A stretch of 64,000 nucleotides of DNA, from assembly GCF_901933205.1 (NCBI RefSeq), contig NC_044571.1:76075689-76139688 (forward strand). Direction: 5' to 3'. Origin of the DNA: Camarhynchus parvulus (taxonomy: Eukaryota > Chordata > Aves > Passeriformes > Thraupidae). Under the pieces are notes generated by a model. The model was not told the DNA's origin, searched no databases, and was given only the letters and a program-made list of their open reading frames with translations. Positions 38,199 to 53,993 of the stretch are shown piece by piece. Numbering within the stretch: the first letter of the stretch is position 1; every line of letters starts with the position of its first letter. Made by a program: the position numbers and the translations under genes.

Positions 38199-41100
38199 GT
38201 TTGCTTCACTTTGCAATTGTCATGTATAAAAGCCTCTGGGCTGGTAAAGCACTCTCTTCTCTCTTTTTTTTTTTTTCTCTTGGGGAAGAATTTAAATCTC
38301 ACACCCCTCTTTAAAAGCTTCAAGGAATCTGAGTGCTATAACCTTTTGTGTGTTGTTCCTGATAAATCTGTAAGCTGACTCAGTTACAGCTTTCCAGGCT
38401 ACTTTTTCTCCTTAGGCCATTTTTATTCAGACACTGTTTTCCCAATCATTCCCTAAATGCTTCTATTTACTTGTCATACCCATTTCAGTGATTGGAAGCT
38501 ACTTCATCAATAATAAACCACTGGTTTTATTACTCAACTAAGGGTAAAAATTAGGGTTAATGAATGACAAATGAAATAAGGAGCCTGAGAACTGGTTGTT
38601 TGCCTTATGGCTTTCTCTCCATCATCCATTAGATAGCCACTAAATTACTTTTCAGGAGAGAAAGAAAAACCTTTTGTTGTTTCCTGAAGAAAGTGTTTGT
38701 CAGACTATTAGCCTTCCAGGTTCACAAACTGTGACTGCTGAAACACGCTCTGAAACATAATTGTTTTTAACTGCTTCTGTACAAAAGCATTTGCCCAACA
38801 TAATCAATCAGTTTGGGGAAAACACTTCTCAGCAGTCTGTAAACAAGAAAGCTTTGACAGTCCAGGTCTAAGAAAGACCTCTGGGACAGTTGCAAAAGGC
38901 AAATCAGTTTTCACCAAAATTTCAAATAAAAGTCTTAAAGATTTTATATTTCATACTGTGTATTGGATGTACATCTGATAAAAACCCCACAAGAGTGGGG
39001 TTTCTTGTACCTTTCATCTGCTGCAAATTTAAATACTTAGGGGTTATTCAGTATGGGATTTTCTTACTTCTAAGACAGCCACTGATTATTTGTAAGCTTT
39101 ATAGTACATGTCCATAGGTGGTTTTGGCTTGTTATGTACAGTGTTTTTCAGCCACTTACAGTTCACCACCAGCTCGTAAGGGTTATGGAGGAACCTTGGA
39201 TCCTCATGCCAAAAGAGGGAAAACCCAAGGTTTTTCAGATACTTGTTTCAAGATGTTTACTGTCTTTACGTCTAGAATTTCAATTTAATCTTGCTTTCTA
39301 CAGCCTGCCATTTTCTGTCCCTTAACATGGTATCATATAGAGGTTCACACCCTGTATCTGTCTAAGCTCCCATCCTATCTCTAGCTAGATGGAGTTAATA
39401 TTATTTAATTTTATATATGCTGCTATTATTTTGTGTATATCAAAATATAATTTTATAAAATATGTTTGGCAGATTATATATGCTATTATGTTATGTGCTA
39501 CATATATTTTTAAAATTTTTTACATAAAAGTATGATAAAGGACTGTAGAAGAACAGAACATCCCAATCCAAATAATTAGATAGATAGTTTTGAGCTGATT
39601 TATTATTGGGTGTTTGGTGCTGATGACTTTGTTTGGTATTACTTCCTATCTGATCTCCTAGCTAATTGCTAATTATTGACAGTTTACCAATAGCATAAGA
39701 AAATTAAATTTGAAAATGATTGATTTAGTTTAGCTTTTTTGTTCTCTTTGTAAAAATAGGCTCACAGCCTTCAAAGTTTTCTGGAAGTTTCCTCACAGAA
39801 TTGGTTCAGAATTGATTACTAATGGTTTCAACCATGTTTCAGCTGTGTACTTGACTTTGAACAAACAGTGGAAACTATTGTCACAGAGATTGGAAAATTT
39901 TCAGGATTCTTGAGCTTGACAAGACTGAGGAGTTTGTGATTAAATCAGTGTGTCAACACAACTCTCTCCACTTAGTTTGCTCTGAGAGCATTTGTGTCTG
40001 TAGATTTGCATTGCTGGCAGTGTACATGAGTGCCCATTTATTTTCTTTTCATGAGAACTGCAGGCTTTATGTCTGGTTTTATATTCATATGTGCAGGTCA
40101 GGAACTTCAGTGTAGTCTCTTACTTAAGTATGGTCCTGAAGATAACAGCAAAGTTGGATTTTTTGAGTTTATATGTTCTAATTTCTTGAGATGTCAGTCT
40201 TCTTCTAAAGGTTAAAAACTTTTGAAGGAAGGCCAAGCCTCAAGTTTCAATGCATTAGCAGGTTACTCTTATAAGGTAATTTTAAAGTATTATAAGCTCT
40301 TTTAAGTGAGTAAAGGAAGATGAGGACTCTAACCTGTCACTATACCAGCTTGTTCAGCTTCTAGCAGATATTGTAGAATCTCCTACAAAACATTTTACTT
40401 TGGATTCTAATGCTGTGGTTACTCACAGTTGTTTCCCATGGCCAAACTTTCCCAGCTTCACAACTCTTTGTAATGACAGTTCATATCGTCAAAGGGAGTT
40501 GAGGGTCAAAATCAGATCTTTCAGCATAGTTCTTTCACTTCATAAATCTGAGACTCATTGTCGGAGACCTGATTAAGGAAAGTCAGCAAAGACAGAATTC
40601 TGCCTCACCAGAGAATCCATAATGCCTAAATGATTTCTTGGATGTAAATGCACCTGAGAGATAGCCAAAGATTTACTGCACCAAAAAAGGTGTCTAATCA
40701 TTTTACTACAAACACTGACACAAGAGATTACTTTATTTTAAGTTTAGGAAGGTGTACTCAAGAAGGGTTTTGTCCTGTGGCAGACTGAACCTCATGGATG
40801 TAGCAGGAAATGAGAGGAGCTTCACTCAGCAAGATGAAGGTTGAGAGGAGATATGATTGCTATATGTTCGTGTTTTGCAGGTAACTACTGTAGGGAAAAC
40901 TGATACTTAGTTTGAGTAAAATAGATCTAAATTGGTGATTTTTAAATTTAGGCTGAAAATTAGCTTGATGTTTCTGAGTACTAGAACAGTCAAATTCAAG
41001 ATTAGTCTTCCCATGTGATTAGTGACAGTCAATAAAATTTCAGTAAGACAGCCATTTCCTTCAAGATAGAGTGATATTATAATGGGAATTGTTTGAGCGC

Positions 41101-42384
41101 TATCTGTACTTGTAAGGGACTTTACTCCATCATCCTTCTGTGGCCTATATTCCTGTTAAATTCTATGCATTAAAGGAGGCCTCTCACCTAATCTGCTGGG
41201 ATTCTCTTTGAAACAATGGGAAAATATAGGTTCTCAATTTATAAAGTAGGTAGGAGAAATGTCTCTCCTTTATCTACAGAAAAGATAAAAATTACTAATT
41301 TCTACTAGAATTCTACTGATCTTACGGTGGGAGTGAGATGAGTGGAGTACCATCCTGTATAATTCACAAAATCAACCTTACTGTGCTTCAAGTGGAAGAT
41401 ATGGTAGAGACCGTGTGACCTTTGTTGCTCTCTTGCATTTGATTTCTAATTTTGTAGAACTCCTTCCTGTAATATGATATCAAAAATGATGACAATATTC
41501 CAGCCTTGATCATACTGGTTCTTCAGTTCTAAGGAGTAATGAGTATGGTACTTTAGACTGCATTTCTCCAAAGTACATTGGGGAAATGTCTTGCAACCAA
41601 CAGTTACAGTCTGAGAAGGATGAAGTTTCAAGTGGCTATAAGATTTATGTGGCCAGTACTATGACACGAGCATCTATTTAAGAAAAAATGAACTGGAAGG
41701 AACTTATTGAATGTAAAATAAATGTAAGAACATCAGACTAAAACAAGACTGAGCATAGTCTTCTGGATCGCCAAATTCCGTTCCCTGTGCTTGGAGGCAA
41801 TCAAGTGTCTTATACTTTTCTAAACAAACTCCTGAAGTAATGTTTGCTTCTCTGTCTAGTTAAGCAGAAATAATAAAACGGAAAATTCAGCTTTCTGGTT
41901 TGCAATGAAACATACTTATAGCCTTGTGCTGCAAGAACCAGTTTTAATGACAGATCCTTAAATTTAATTAACTGTAGTTGTAAATGGACAAACCAGGACA
42001 TTCATTTCATACATATGAAATGCATTGATGCTGGAGAAATTGGTTACATTCAGATTCTAGAGATCTGCATCAGACATGTGGTACAGGCCAGCAAACAATA
42101 AAAATATATTCTATTTCATTCTATCATAGGTTCTAATTCAGTTGATGAGCTACTGTAAAAGGAATGTATGTATTTAATATCCCATTTAAGCAATGATTTT
42201 CTCCTAAATGCAGGCAAGGAAAGAGGAGGTGGTACTACACAAAGACACTAATTCAAAGTATTCTTCACTGCAATGATTACCCTTTGCTTTGATAAACCAT
42301 ACTAAATGTATTGCTAGAATAGAAATAGAACCTCTTTCCCTTACTTGAAAAATGGAAGACGAAGTGTTTAACGAATAGCAGTTT
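38199..42384. other. Presumed TRPC6 intron 1, no gene seen
   Basis: AT-rich DNA with no gene recognised. It contains a short 9-bp-arm hairpin (AAACCCCAC / GTGGGGTTT, 38982-39003) and otherwise nothing identifiable. Confidence 0.6.
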
Positions 42385-42570
42385 TTGGCTGTGGGCTGTG
42401 TCAGTTCACCACCACAGACTGATTATGCTGGTGGACTCAGTGACAAAGGACCCAGGTGAGGCCGAGGTACTCAATACTTCCTTTGCCTTTTTAAACATCA
42501 AGATCTGTCCCCACAAGCTTTATATTGGGTCATTTAATCACCCCAGACTGCTGAAGCTGATGCATCTCAG
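42385..42570 (+). mobile_element. CR1 LINE internal (ORF2) fragment, sense to TRPC6
   Basis: The stretch CAGTTCACCACCACAGACTG, GTGACAAAGGACCCAGGTGA, GGCCGAGGTACTCAATACTT and CCTTTGCCTTTTTAAACATC follows a recognisable CR1 ORF2 region just upstream of the RT. It is truncated at both ends. It may belong to the same insertion as the 3' fragment at 42825, with the middle deleted, or be a separate copy. Confidence 0.65.
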
Positions 42571-42824
42571 GAAAAAATAATGATCAAGAGTCTGTTGAGG
42601 GGTCTATTTCCTTGTTCAAGGGTCAAATACTAGCAAAATAATTTTATACTGGGTTAGTTTTGCAGGGCACATAAAGATATATATTTTATATCAATGAAGT
42701 TGTTATTGACAATTTAACTAAGATTTTAGTCTACATTGAACATGTCTTTGTTATTTGGAAGAAGTTTAAAAAATATGTTCCAATTTTTTTGTGGGTTGAA
42801 TTTTTTATCTGTCTATAATCTGTT

Positions 42825-43030
42825 CAGAGGAGGATTAAGTTGGACATCAGGAAGAATTTCTTCATGGGAAGGGGTTGTTAAGGAAAGGAGTGCCCAGGGA
42901 GGTGGTGCAGTCACTTGGTGCTTGCTACCTAGTGCTTTGGTCAGGTTGACAAAGTAGTGATGAGTCAAAGGTTGGACTTGATGATCTAGGAGGTCTATTC
43001 CAACCTAAATTATTCTGTCCTTCTGTGAAA
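42825..43030 (+). mobile_element. CR1 LINE 3'-end fragment, sense to TRPC6
   Basis: The sequence runs AGGAGGATTAAGTTGGACAT, CAGGAAGAATTTCTTCA, AGTGCCCAGGGAGGTGG, GTTGGACTTGATGATCTAGG, AGGTCTATTCCAACC and ends in an octamer-like tail (ATTCTGTCCTTCTGTGA). This is the standard order of a CR1 3' end. It is 5'-truncated and diverged. Confidence 0.85.
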
Positions 43031-43437
43031 TAACTTCAGTATAAATTATTTAAATTATGTTCAACAGTAATTGGTTGCTGCACTGAAAAAAGAAGCAGTT
43101 AAAGATAGACAGTGAACTACTGCATTAAAATAATCAGTTTACTCAAAACTGAGAAGCCAATGTGGAGCTAAGAAAGTTGGAAAACTTGGTGCACTTAAAA
43201 GATGGTAGAGAGCAACCTTGCCATGATTTCTCCCTCTGCACCCTTGGATGCCAGGTCTCAGGACTTTGTGTCTGGTTGGTTAAATTGAAGCCCAGGTCAG
43301 TTTACCTTAAATGTAGGTAATGCCTCACTCTGCTAAGGACCTTCTCTGGTACAAAAGAACAAATCAATAAAAAATGTATATGAAAACTTTGCACTGCTTT
43401 TCAGACTTTCTACAAATGTGATGTCACAGGAACACAC

Positions 43438-43513
43438 TGTGTTGAATTTTGTAAGCTTGCTGTATTTTCACAGTGCAGTGTGAAAATACAGTAAGCTTAC
43501 AAAATTCAACATA
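43438..43513 (+). repeat. 76-nt near-perfect inverted repeat (35-bp stem, 6-nt loop)
   Basis: Left arm 43438-43472 and right arm 43479-43513 are reverse complements at all but two positions. Both exceptions (43459 with 43492, and 43439 with 43512) are G opposite T on the + strand, so a sense transcript could pair along the whole stem with G-U wobbles while an antisense transcript would carry two C-A mismatches. The loop is GTGCAG. It lies in TRPC6 intron 1, 1.6 kb before exon 2. The size is like a miRNA precursor, but a foldback duplication or short palindromic transposon relic is equally possible. No known miRNA is recognised. Confidence 0.85.
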
Positions 43514-46021
<2,508 letters not shown>

Positions 46022-49000
46022 TGAGTGGATGATTTACATCTTTGTGAATGTCTTATTGCTGTGTGCTGATTGTAATTCATGCTGCTTATGTAGAATGTGC
46101 CAATGAACTAATTTTCTACTTCCTACCAGGCAGGAGAGTGAAGGAGGCCCTTCAAACCCATGGCTGAAGCTGGATTAGGGCCGGGGAAAGAGGAGTCTAA
46201 AGTGGTACATTTTAGTCACTTACGACAGACAAGTTGCATGATTCTATCAAACCCTCATGCATTCTCTTTAGTTTCTTGTATTTGGACTTGAAGTTTTCAT
46301 ACTTACCGTGTATTGCATTTTTTCATGAGGAGGATTCTAAATAAATGTCCTCCTTTTTTAATGTGCTATTCTGGTATTTCTGTTCACTTCTTCCTCTTTC
46401 TTACTTTTTTGTGCTTAGTTGTATGTAAACTTTATAGAGTTAAAAGGCTTTTTCAGTGTTAAATAGAGATTTTTGTATTTCATAAATGCATGTTTTTGAA
46501 AAAAATATTAATAGTTGTGACTCTTGAAGCATGAGTTAAGGCAATAAGAATACAATGTTTTATCTGTCAGTAAATGCAAAGTCAGGCCTTGTGCAAACAC
46601 TGCCAATGTTATTTATGACCTGGGTTAGCTAAAATCACTTAGCGTGTGTTTGCCTCATGGGACCCTGTCAAAAGCCGATGCTCCTGTGACAGAGCTATAT
46701 ATATAGACTTCACTAGCAGGAGATCAACATCCTTCCAAAGCTGTAACAGAATAATTTCCAACATTGTGTTAGCAAGTGTTTGAGGTTATACTGATCAATA
46801 TTTAAGAATAATCTTGGCAGTGGTACAGTTCACAAAACTGTGAACCTGTCTCTACTCAGCCAACCTGAGCTGAGGTGCTGCAGTTCTGAATGAATTCCCC
46901 TGGACTTGTGCTCATAGGTGGCACCAGTCTATTATAAGAAGCTGAAATATTTATTGGAGAGGAAAAATAAGGAAGAAGAATGTATAAGGTGATCTTAAAA
47001 ACAGCAGCTGAACTGCTGAAATTGGAGGGAAGTAGAAAAAACCAAAATGCTGGGAGGACCATTTGCAATTATTGCAGAAAATGAATATCTGCCCCATGAA
47101 GTCCCTGGCAGAAACCTTTAAGACCTCAGTGGGCTGAGATTTCATCCACTGATTTCATGTGCAGTTCAGTGAAGAGTATTGAAACCACATACTTCTTTCT
47201 CTTTAGCAGCTGCTGATGGCAACAAAAGCACTTGATTAACTTAAAGCAGAATAAATTTAGAACAGAGCTAAAACCCGTTTTTCATAAACCATAAGTGCAG
47301 CCTGTTAAGTTCACAGCTATGTTGAGATAAATAGCATGTCTGATTTGTACGAACTGTATAGATCCCTTTACCACAGTTGGAATGACACAAGCTAAGATTA
47401 TTATAAAGGTAAATAAACTCATCATCTGGAGCAGCCAGCAAGAGATGCCCTTCAAGTGCTACAGAACACAATCAGTGAGATGAGTGGGAGGACAGTACCT
47501 GTCCGTGGCATCACCAGGCAGGGAATGGAGCACACAGGTGAGAACCCAAGTAGGCTGGATCACAGAAAAAGCTTCTGCAGCCAGCTCTGAAGTGCCATGA
47601 GGAGGTCCTTCTTTGGTGACTTCTGTTTTTCGAGTTCCTCTTTTGTCTCAGTTGCTCTCTGTAAAATGAGAGCTTCACTTCTAGTGTAGTGTTGTACAAA
47701 GAATTTTAACAGATTTTGGATACTGTCCCTCAGCAGAAACAGGAGATTAGAGACAAAGAAGCTCCATACTGCTGGACATTATTCATCCAGGCTCTGCTGG
47801 GGGTATGTATACTCCTTGGATAGAGTGGAGTGGAATAGGAACTCTGAGGAGCACAAGTACAAGGCAATGCAGAAATTTAACTCTCCAATAATTTAAGGTT
47901 TCACCAGGAGCTGGCAGCTGGCAACATAAGGTCTTTTGGGAATGTTTTTATAGATACTAAAACCATATAGTGGTTCTAGATAAATATTAAAGACTGTGAA
48001 GTACATTTATAACTGAATTTATGAGAGCTGACATTTACACTATTGATCAGCAGTGATATTTACAATATCTAGACAGGCCAGAGACTTGACTGTAAAATAC
48101 CCTGCCTTAAGTTCAGTGGAGGCAGTACAAGTGTGTAAAAGTTACAAGAAATGGACGCTGTCAGCTCTACTGAGTCTGGGCTTGTTTGCACTCCTGCTAG
48201 CTTATATCCCTGGTTGCAGCAATTAATCTGAAAAAAAAAAATGTTACCCTTGCTTTATTTCAGGAGTTTTCTACAATTTTGGAGAGTGTGGTCACTGCAT
48301 AAAAGTGTGGGTTTGGCAAAAATGCTTTACATATGTTAGTGCGATCAAAACAAGTATATTTTTAGTGCATAGGTTATGGCACTGGACATGGCAAATCTTT
48401 AGCTCCACCTAGGGTTAGCCTGAGCCATTTAAAATATTTCAAATCTTACCTAAATTAAAGCTGAGCTTTCTGGTAACACACCATTTTAGGTCACCCATTT
48501 TATAGTGCTGATAGGGTATTGTAGCAGGGAAACTTTCAAGTGGTTGCCTACAGCAGCCAATGACACAGATAATTTCCAGGTCTTCCTCAGAGGCAATAGG
48601 AAGGATCTGTGCTAAACTGTGATGCTGGTTGTTTTATGACTGTCCTATAAACTGCTTCTCTCTTCTAATATTAGAGAGAACACTGGCCATGAAACTGATT
48701 CATACAAAATAGGAGATGCCACAGTCAGGGGAAACCATTATTCTCTGGAATAAACCCCTTTCGTTCTACAAACCTATGCAGTAGTGTCATCCAGCATTAC
48801 ATGCATTTTGTTACAGGTATTAAAAGTGTTGCAGTAGTTAAGAGTCTTTTGGAGAAAAATACTTTATTAGGAGTAAAATCAGAAAAAAGTAGATTATTTC
48901 TGAAGGAAGAATAACTGGACAGATGTGTGAAGCATAGTTTAGAAATATTTCTGTACCAAACAAATAGCTAATTCAAGCTTCCTAAGTAATTCTGAGATCT

Positions 49001-49035
49001 TCAGGTGTTTCTGAAGACCATTTAATTTAGTTTTG

Positions 49036-49810
49036 TGTCATAGAACCATAGAATGGTTTAGGTTATAAGTGACCTTAAAGATCATTTAGTTCCAACCGCA
49101 CTGCCAGGGCAGGGAACCTTCCATTAGACCAGGTTACTCAGACCCCCCATCTAACCTGGTCTTGAACATCTCCAGGGATGGAAAGTACTCTAAGGACAAC
49201 CTATTCCAGTGCCTTACCACACTTAAAGATTTTTTTCCTAATACATAGTCTAAACCTTTTCTCCTTCAGCTTAAGGCCATTGGCTCTGGTTCTGTCCTGC
49301 CAGGCCTTTTTCTGAAGTCCCTCTCCAGCTCTCTTGGAGCCCCTTTAGGTACTGGAAGGTTCTGTAAGGTCGTGTTGGAGCCTCATCTTCTCCAGGCTGA
49401 ACAGCCCCATCTCTCCTAGCCTGTCTGCATGGGAGAGGTGCTCCAGCCCTCTGATTATCTTTGTTGGCCTCCTCTGGACTTGCTCCAACAAGTCAACCTC
49501 TTTTTTATGTTGGGGACTCCAGAGCTGGATGCAGCCCTGCAGGTAGTGTCTCAGCAGAGCAGAGCAGAGGGGCAGAATCCCCTCCCTGGCCCTGCTGCCC
49601 ATGCTGCTCTGGGTACAGCCCAGGACACAGTTGACTCTTCAGGCTGCAGTCTGACATTGCTGCCTCATGTTGAATTTTTCATCCACAACATTCCCAGTCC
49701 TACTTCCCATGGTTTTTCTTGATCCATTCTCTGCCCACCCTGTGCTTGCACTTGGGATTGCCTTAGCACATGTGGAGGACACAGCTTAGTGTGCAGCTTT
49801 ACAAAGTTTG
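49036..49810 (-). mobile_element. CR1 LINE 3' portion with RT C-terminus, antisense to TRPC6
   Basis: The + strand begins with inverted CR1 tail repeats (TCATAGAACCATAGAATGGT), then ACCTTAAAGATCATTTAGTT, CCAACCGCACTGCCAGGGCA and the following CR1 3' blocks. On the - strand, 49345-49602 encodes a recognisable RT C-terminal piece including LLEQVQRR, KIIRGLEHLSHADRL and LFSLEKMRLQ. The element is 5'-truncated. It keeps longer open coding than the other copies here, so it is probably younger, but it has no active RT domain. Confidence 0.9.
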
Positions 49811-50097
49811 ATATTATATAGAATATTTTCAGTTTTGGAGATGGTGTTCATGTTTTCTGTCATCTCAGTGGTTTTCCCACCTAAGAGCTAGTATCTTTAC
49901 TATGTATGTGAAGATGTAGATGATAAATGACAAATGTTGTCCTGCAGAGATGTGGGCTGAAGTTTTGAGAGGGACAGTTGTGGCCCAGTGCTGTTCAAAA
50001 TAGGTAAGATTAGCATTTATTATAAAGTCCACTGCAACCATAATGGCAACTGACTGGTTTATTGTTTAAAGGGATGAAATGGAAAATGTGTTTTCAA

Positions 50098-50183
50098 GTT
50101 AAACATAGGTATGTTACTGTTTGCTGTAATCCCTCTAAAAGTTAAACATAGATATGTTACTGTTGGCTGTAATTCCCCTAATA
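50098..50183 (+). repeat. 43-bp tandem duplication, diverged
   Basis: Two head-to-tail copies (50098-50140 and 50141-50183) begin GTTAAACATAG and share ATATGTTACTGTT-like cores, with a few substitutions between them. Confidence 0.85.
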
Positions 50184-50250
50184 AGGTCATCTGAATTTGC
50201 TTTTCTGAGAAGCAAAATTCAATTTACCATCTCAAAATCTAATTTTATGG

Positions 50251-50318
50251 GCTTTTTTTTTTTTGTTTTCTGTTTGGTTTTTTTTGTTTGTTTGTTTTTT
50301 TTGTTTGGTTTTTTTCAT
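50251..50318 (+). repeat. T-rich / (TTTG)n low-complexity tract
   Basis: About 68 bases made of T runs broken by single G, GG or C, including TTTGTTTGTTTG. This is simple sequence with no function suggested. Confidence 0.9.
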
Positions 50319-53300
50319 TTATACAACCCCTGTTACAGAAGTGGGATCCCATCTTCACTACAGCTGTTGTCAGCTTTCCTAAAGAAAAAGTAACATCACT
50401 TGTTAGAGAAGGAGTGAAGCACTGAAGACATAAGGGCCTTTGAGAGGGAAATAATGTATTTAGCTATCTATTGTGACACCTAAATTCAACATTACATCCC
50501 ACTTTGACATCCTAAGTTCTAGTATAGCAGTATTTTCTGATCTTGTCCTCTACAGTTCACCAAGCAGAGCCAGGACATGATCTGGAGCACTACTCCATCC
50601 CATCCATGGGGCTCAGTGTCATCCTGCATCCTGAGAGCATTCTCATCCCAGGCACAGTCTGGGGGACAGCAGGAGCCTGTGCCTGGTCACAGGAGACTGT
50701 GTAAAATAACTCTTTTGGGAGATACAGCTGTAGTGATGCTCTCCTGGCTGTGGTCTCCTGTGCATGGTCAGAGGTAAAGCAGGGCATGGTCAGCTGAGGT
50801 TTTCAGAGTGACAAGAGCCTGCTTGCTCCCTTACTTGGCACCCCAAGACATTCTTTCACGTTAAGGGCAGGTGACTCCTCTCAGCAGTGCTGCTCTCACT
50901 CCTCTGCCACCAGCATTGTTCCCTAGTTCCTCACCCCCCACAGTGCTGTGTCACCTCTCTTCTGCGGGTGGGAGCAGTTAGTACTTCTCCCTCATCCTTG
51001 GGAAGAAATTTGTGAAATTTGGCGCAATTTGGTTTTTTCCTAAACTGCTGAGGAGCCCTGAGCCAATGTTGTCACATGCAGAGAATAAAGCACACATGCT
51101 TTACTGCAGAATTCAGTGCTGATTCTTTTTAGAGCCTCCAACTGTAACTTAGTTTCTAACTGCCATCTAAAGTTTCTCAGGAATGTTTTTTTTTTTTTAA
51201 TCACTATGTTTACAACATGCAGTAAAGGAGAACTCATTATCCCTGCCCTTGTCCATTTTTGAAAATAAATTAAGCCAAACAAATTGCCCCACTCACTTGG
51301 CTCACATAAATTGTAGGAGACATGTGAGACCCAGGGAGGGGGCCCTTTATTTGTGTGTGTGACAGAGACACATTGAAGAGTGTATCAATCATTTTTTCTA
51401 TCATGTCATTTTTATTCTGCCTTCAGCTGACTTTGCCTGTGCCACAGCAGAGGTGGAGGCAGTGATGGGCAATGCTCAATTTCCCAATTGAGCAGTCATT
51501 TGCCATAACCTGACTGCTGAGAATTTTTCACCTTGGCTACCACCGCTGGTCTCAGCTGTGGCAGTATTTCATGGGACGGGGAAATGTTTTATTGCATTTG
51601 CAGATGAGAAAATAAACTGGTGGATTTTATGGATGAATTTACAGGGTGCTAATATATACTGTAGTACTGTGTACAAACCTAAAGTCAGAAGTGATAATTC
51701 CCCTGTGGAATAATGGTCTCCTCACATACTGTTTTGAAACTCCATGTCAGGTGTCAGTCACTTAAGCTGGACAATGTCGATGAAGAGTGTGTGTGAGTGT
51801 GGATGTATGTACCTATCTTCTACCAGAAAAAATACATATAGTAATATATTACAATGCTTCGTAAGTTCTTATGCGGGCCAAATTATATTTGTTGTTTACT
51901 GAAAGTTACTTGATTTTTTATATTGGAACTCAAGGGTCAAATATCAGTTTGGAAGAGTTAGTACCTAATCATACAAGGGTGGGTAGTTGCCTCTATGTTT
52001 CTCCTTTGTCTGTGAATTTGAAATGGCTAATTTTACTTTCATTTAGAAGAGAAAATTAATGTGTTAAAAATACTGAATAGTGAATCTTCGCTTCTGCAGA
52101 AAAATGAAAGCCAAACAGAAGGTGAAATATTACTCTCAAAAAATGTCTTTCTGTAGTGTTAGAAGTCAGGATTTTGGTTAAAATCTCCTGTTATTCATCT
52201 GAATGGAGAGAAAAAAAATAATGCAGTAATAAATTATTCAGAATGACAGGAAATTATTACTTTTAGTATTTAGCTTCTGTTGTCTTTGTAGATAAATGGC
52301 ATAGAAGTGCCTTTTGCTCTTATAAGAGATCTGTTACCTTGTTTATGTTATATTATTAAAAAAATAAATCACTAGCAGTTTTATGTAGATGTCTGTAAAT
52401 ATTTGTCTGTGAATGTTTGCATCCATCTAAGCAAAGTGAAGTGTAAAACTTGGATGCAATCCTTTAATATATCCAAGTAATAAACTGTTATTATAGTGTT
52501 GTGGGTAATAAAACACAAAGATGCATGAAGTACACCCTCAGCAAAGAAATTAGGGTATCCTGTATGCTCATTCTCTTCTAGGATGAAGTATTGGATGCAT
52601 TATATGGCAGTTAGTATGAAGGAAGTATTTAAGAGAAGGGGCTAACTCAAGACTAAGAGTGGAAGAAGGGGAAATACCCTGAAGAACAGACTGGAAGAGG
52701 GGGAAATGTGTCTGTGTAATAAAAGCATTTGTAGAAAATTACTTTGAACATGAGACTATGTGAGCAGTCCTGCATGCTGTGAGGTGGTGGGAGGTTTCTT
52801 CCATTCTTTCGTTTAGGAAAAAATTCTACTGTAATTTCATCATTTTAAGACATTAAAAAGAGCAGAAATCACAAAAATAGCAGAAGTTATTTACATGTGT
52901 GTGACTAAATCTCTTGTGAGATTTTTTTTAGCTTTAGATACACATCTATACCTAATTCCCAGCTATATCCAACTTTTATGACCCAAACACAGCTGCATGT
53001 AAGGAGTGGTTAATGAACTGCAGATTGCAACAATCAAAATGCCGTTTTCTGTTTTGACTTCTGTCTTTTGGAAAACAGTGCCCAAGGACAACACTTGTTA
53101 GCTAAAGCAATAAGCAACTGAAGCTGCAGTTGCAGAGCAACAGTTTGGCCCATGTGCTGGAGTCTCTTGAGAGGTCCTTGAGCTAGAGCAGAGCTGCAGT
53201 CAGAGATCACCATGCAAGCTGTACCACTGCTAGCAGTGTTGCTGGAGAGCAGCAATCAACCCTTTTGTTTGCAAGCTAGAATAGATGTTGGAAAAGGGGA

Positions 53301-53807
53301 AAGACAAAGTTTTCAAGAATAATTCTAGGCCTTAGAAATTTCAGTATATATATGCTTTTCTGAAGAAGGTTGGGTATTTCATTACATGTATTCTGCGTAG
53401 GATGCTCATCTTGGCCAATTCAAATCTCTACAGTGCAATTTTCTACGTCTTTTCTAGACTTCTGCAACTGTGAATAGAAAAATTTCCCCTGTGCTATACA
53501 TTTCCACTTGAACTGGTCATTAAAATGTGTCATACGTTGTTTCTGAAAGTGTTTTGGTTTTTTTTCTACTTTAATTTCCTCTAAAGCGTGTCTAGATGAG
53601 TGACTCAGGTGTGAAAATTGCTAATGTAGATGTACAAGACAACCAAGGTGAGATGAAACCCATTCCTTGAACATTTAGGGGTAAAAAAGCATAACAAGAT
53701 GCAAAGAAGCTATCCACATTCACAGAGGTGTAGGTGGAATGCAGAATTGCTTCTCTCATGTTGGATCTAAACACCAAGATTTTTTTCTTTCTGCTTCTGT
53801 TTTGTAG

Positions 53808-53993
53808 AATGATTACAAGAAACTGTCTATGCAATGCAAAGATTTCGTAGTTGGACTGCTTGATTTGTGCAGAAATACAGAAGAAGTGGAAGCTATTCTG
53901 AATGGTGATGTGGAGATGAGCCATAATAATGGAGAGCATGGTCGTCCGAGCCTCAGCCGCTTGAAACTCGCCATCAAGTATGAAGTTAAAAAA
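53808..53993 (+). CDS. TRPC6: TRPC6 coding exon 3: linker-helix region
   Basis: The 186-bp exon (62 codons, phase 0 at both ends) runs from an acceptor with a long pyrimidine tract ending in TAG at 53807 to the donor GTAAGC at 53994. It reads [20 protein letters not shown], then a [16 protein letters not shown] block, and ends [11 protein letters not shown]. These are the linker helices that connect the ankyrin repeats to the membrane domain. The [10 protein letters not shown] wording favours TRPC6 over TRPC3 (CRDSEE) and TRPC7 (CRDTEE). The variable segment after GDVE ([11 protein letters not shown]) seems one residue longer than in human TRPC6. Because both ends are phase 0, skipping this exon keeps the frame. 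Confidence 0.95.
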
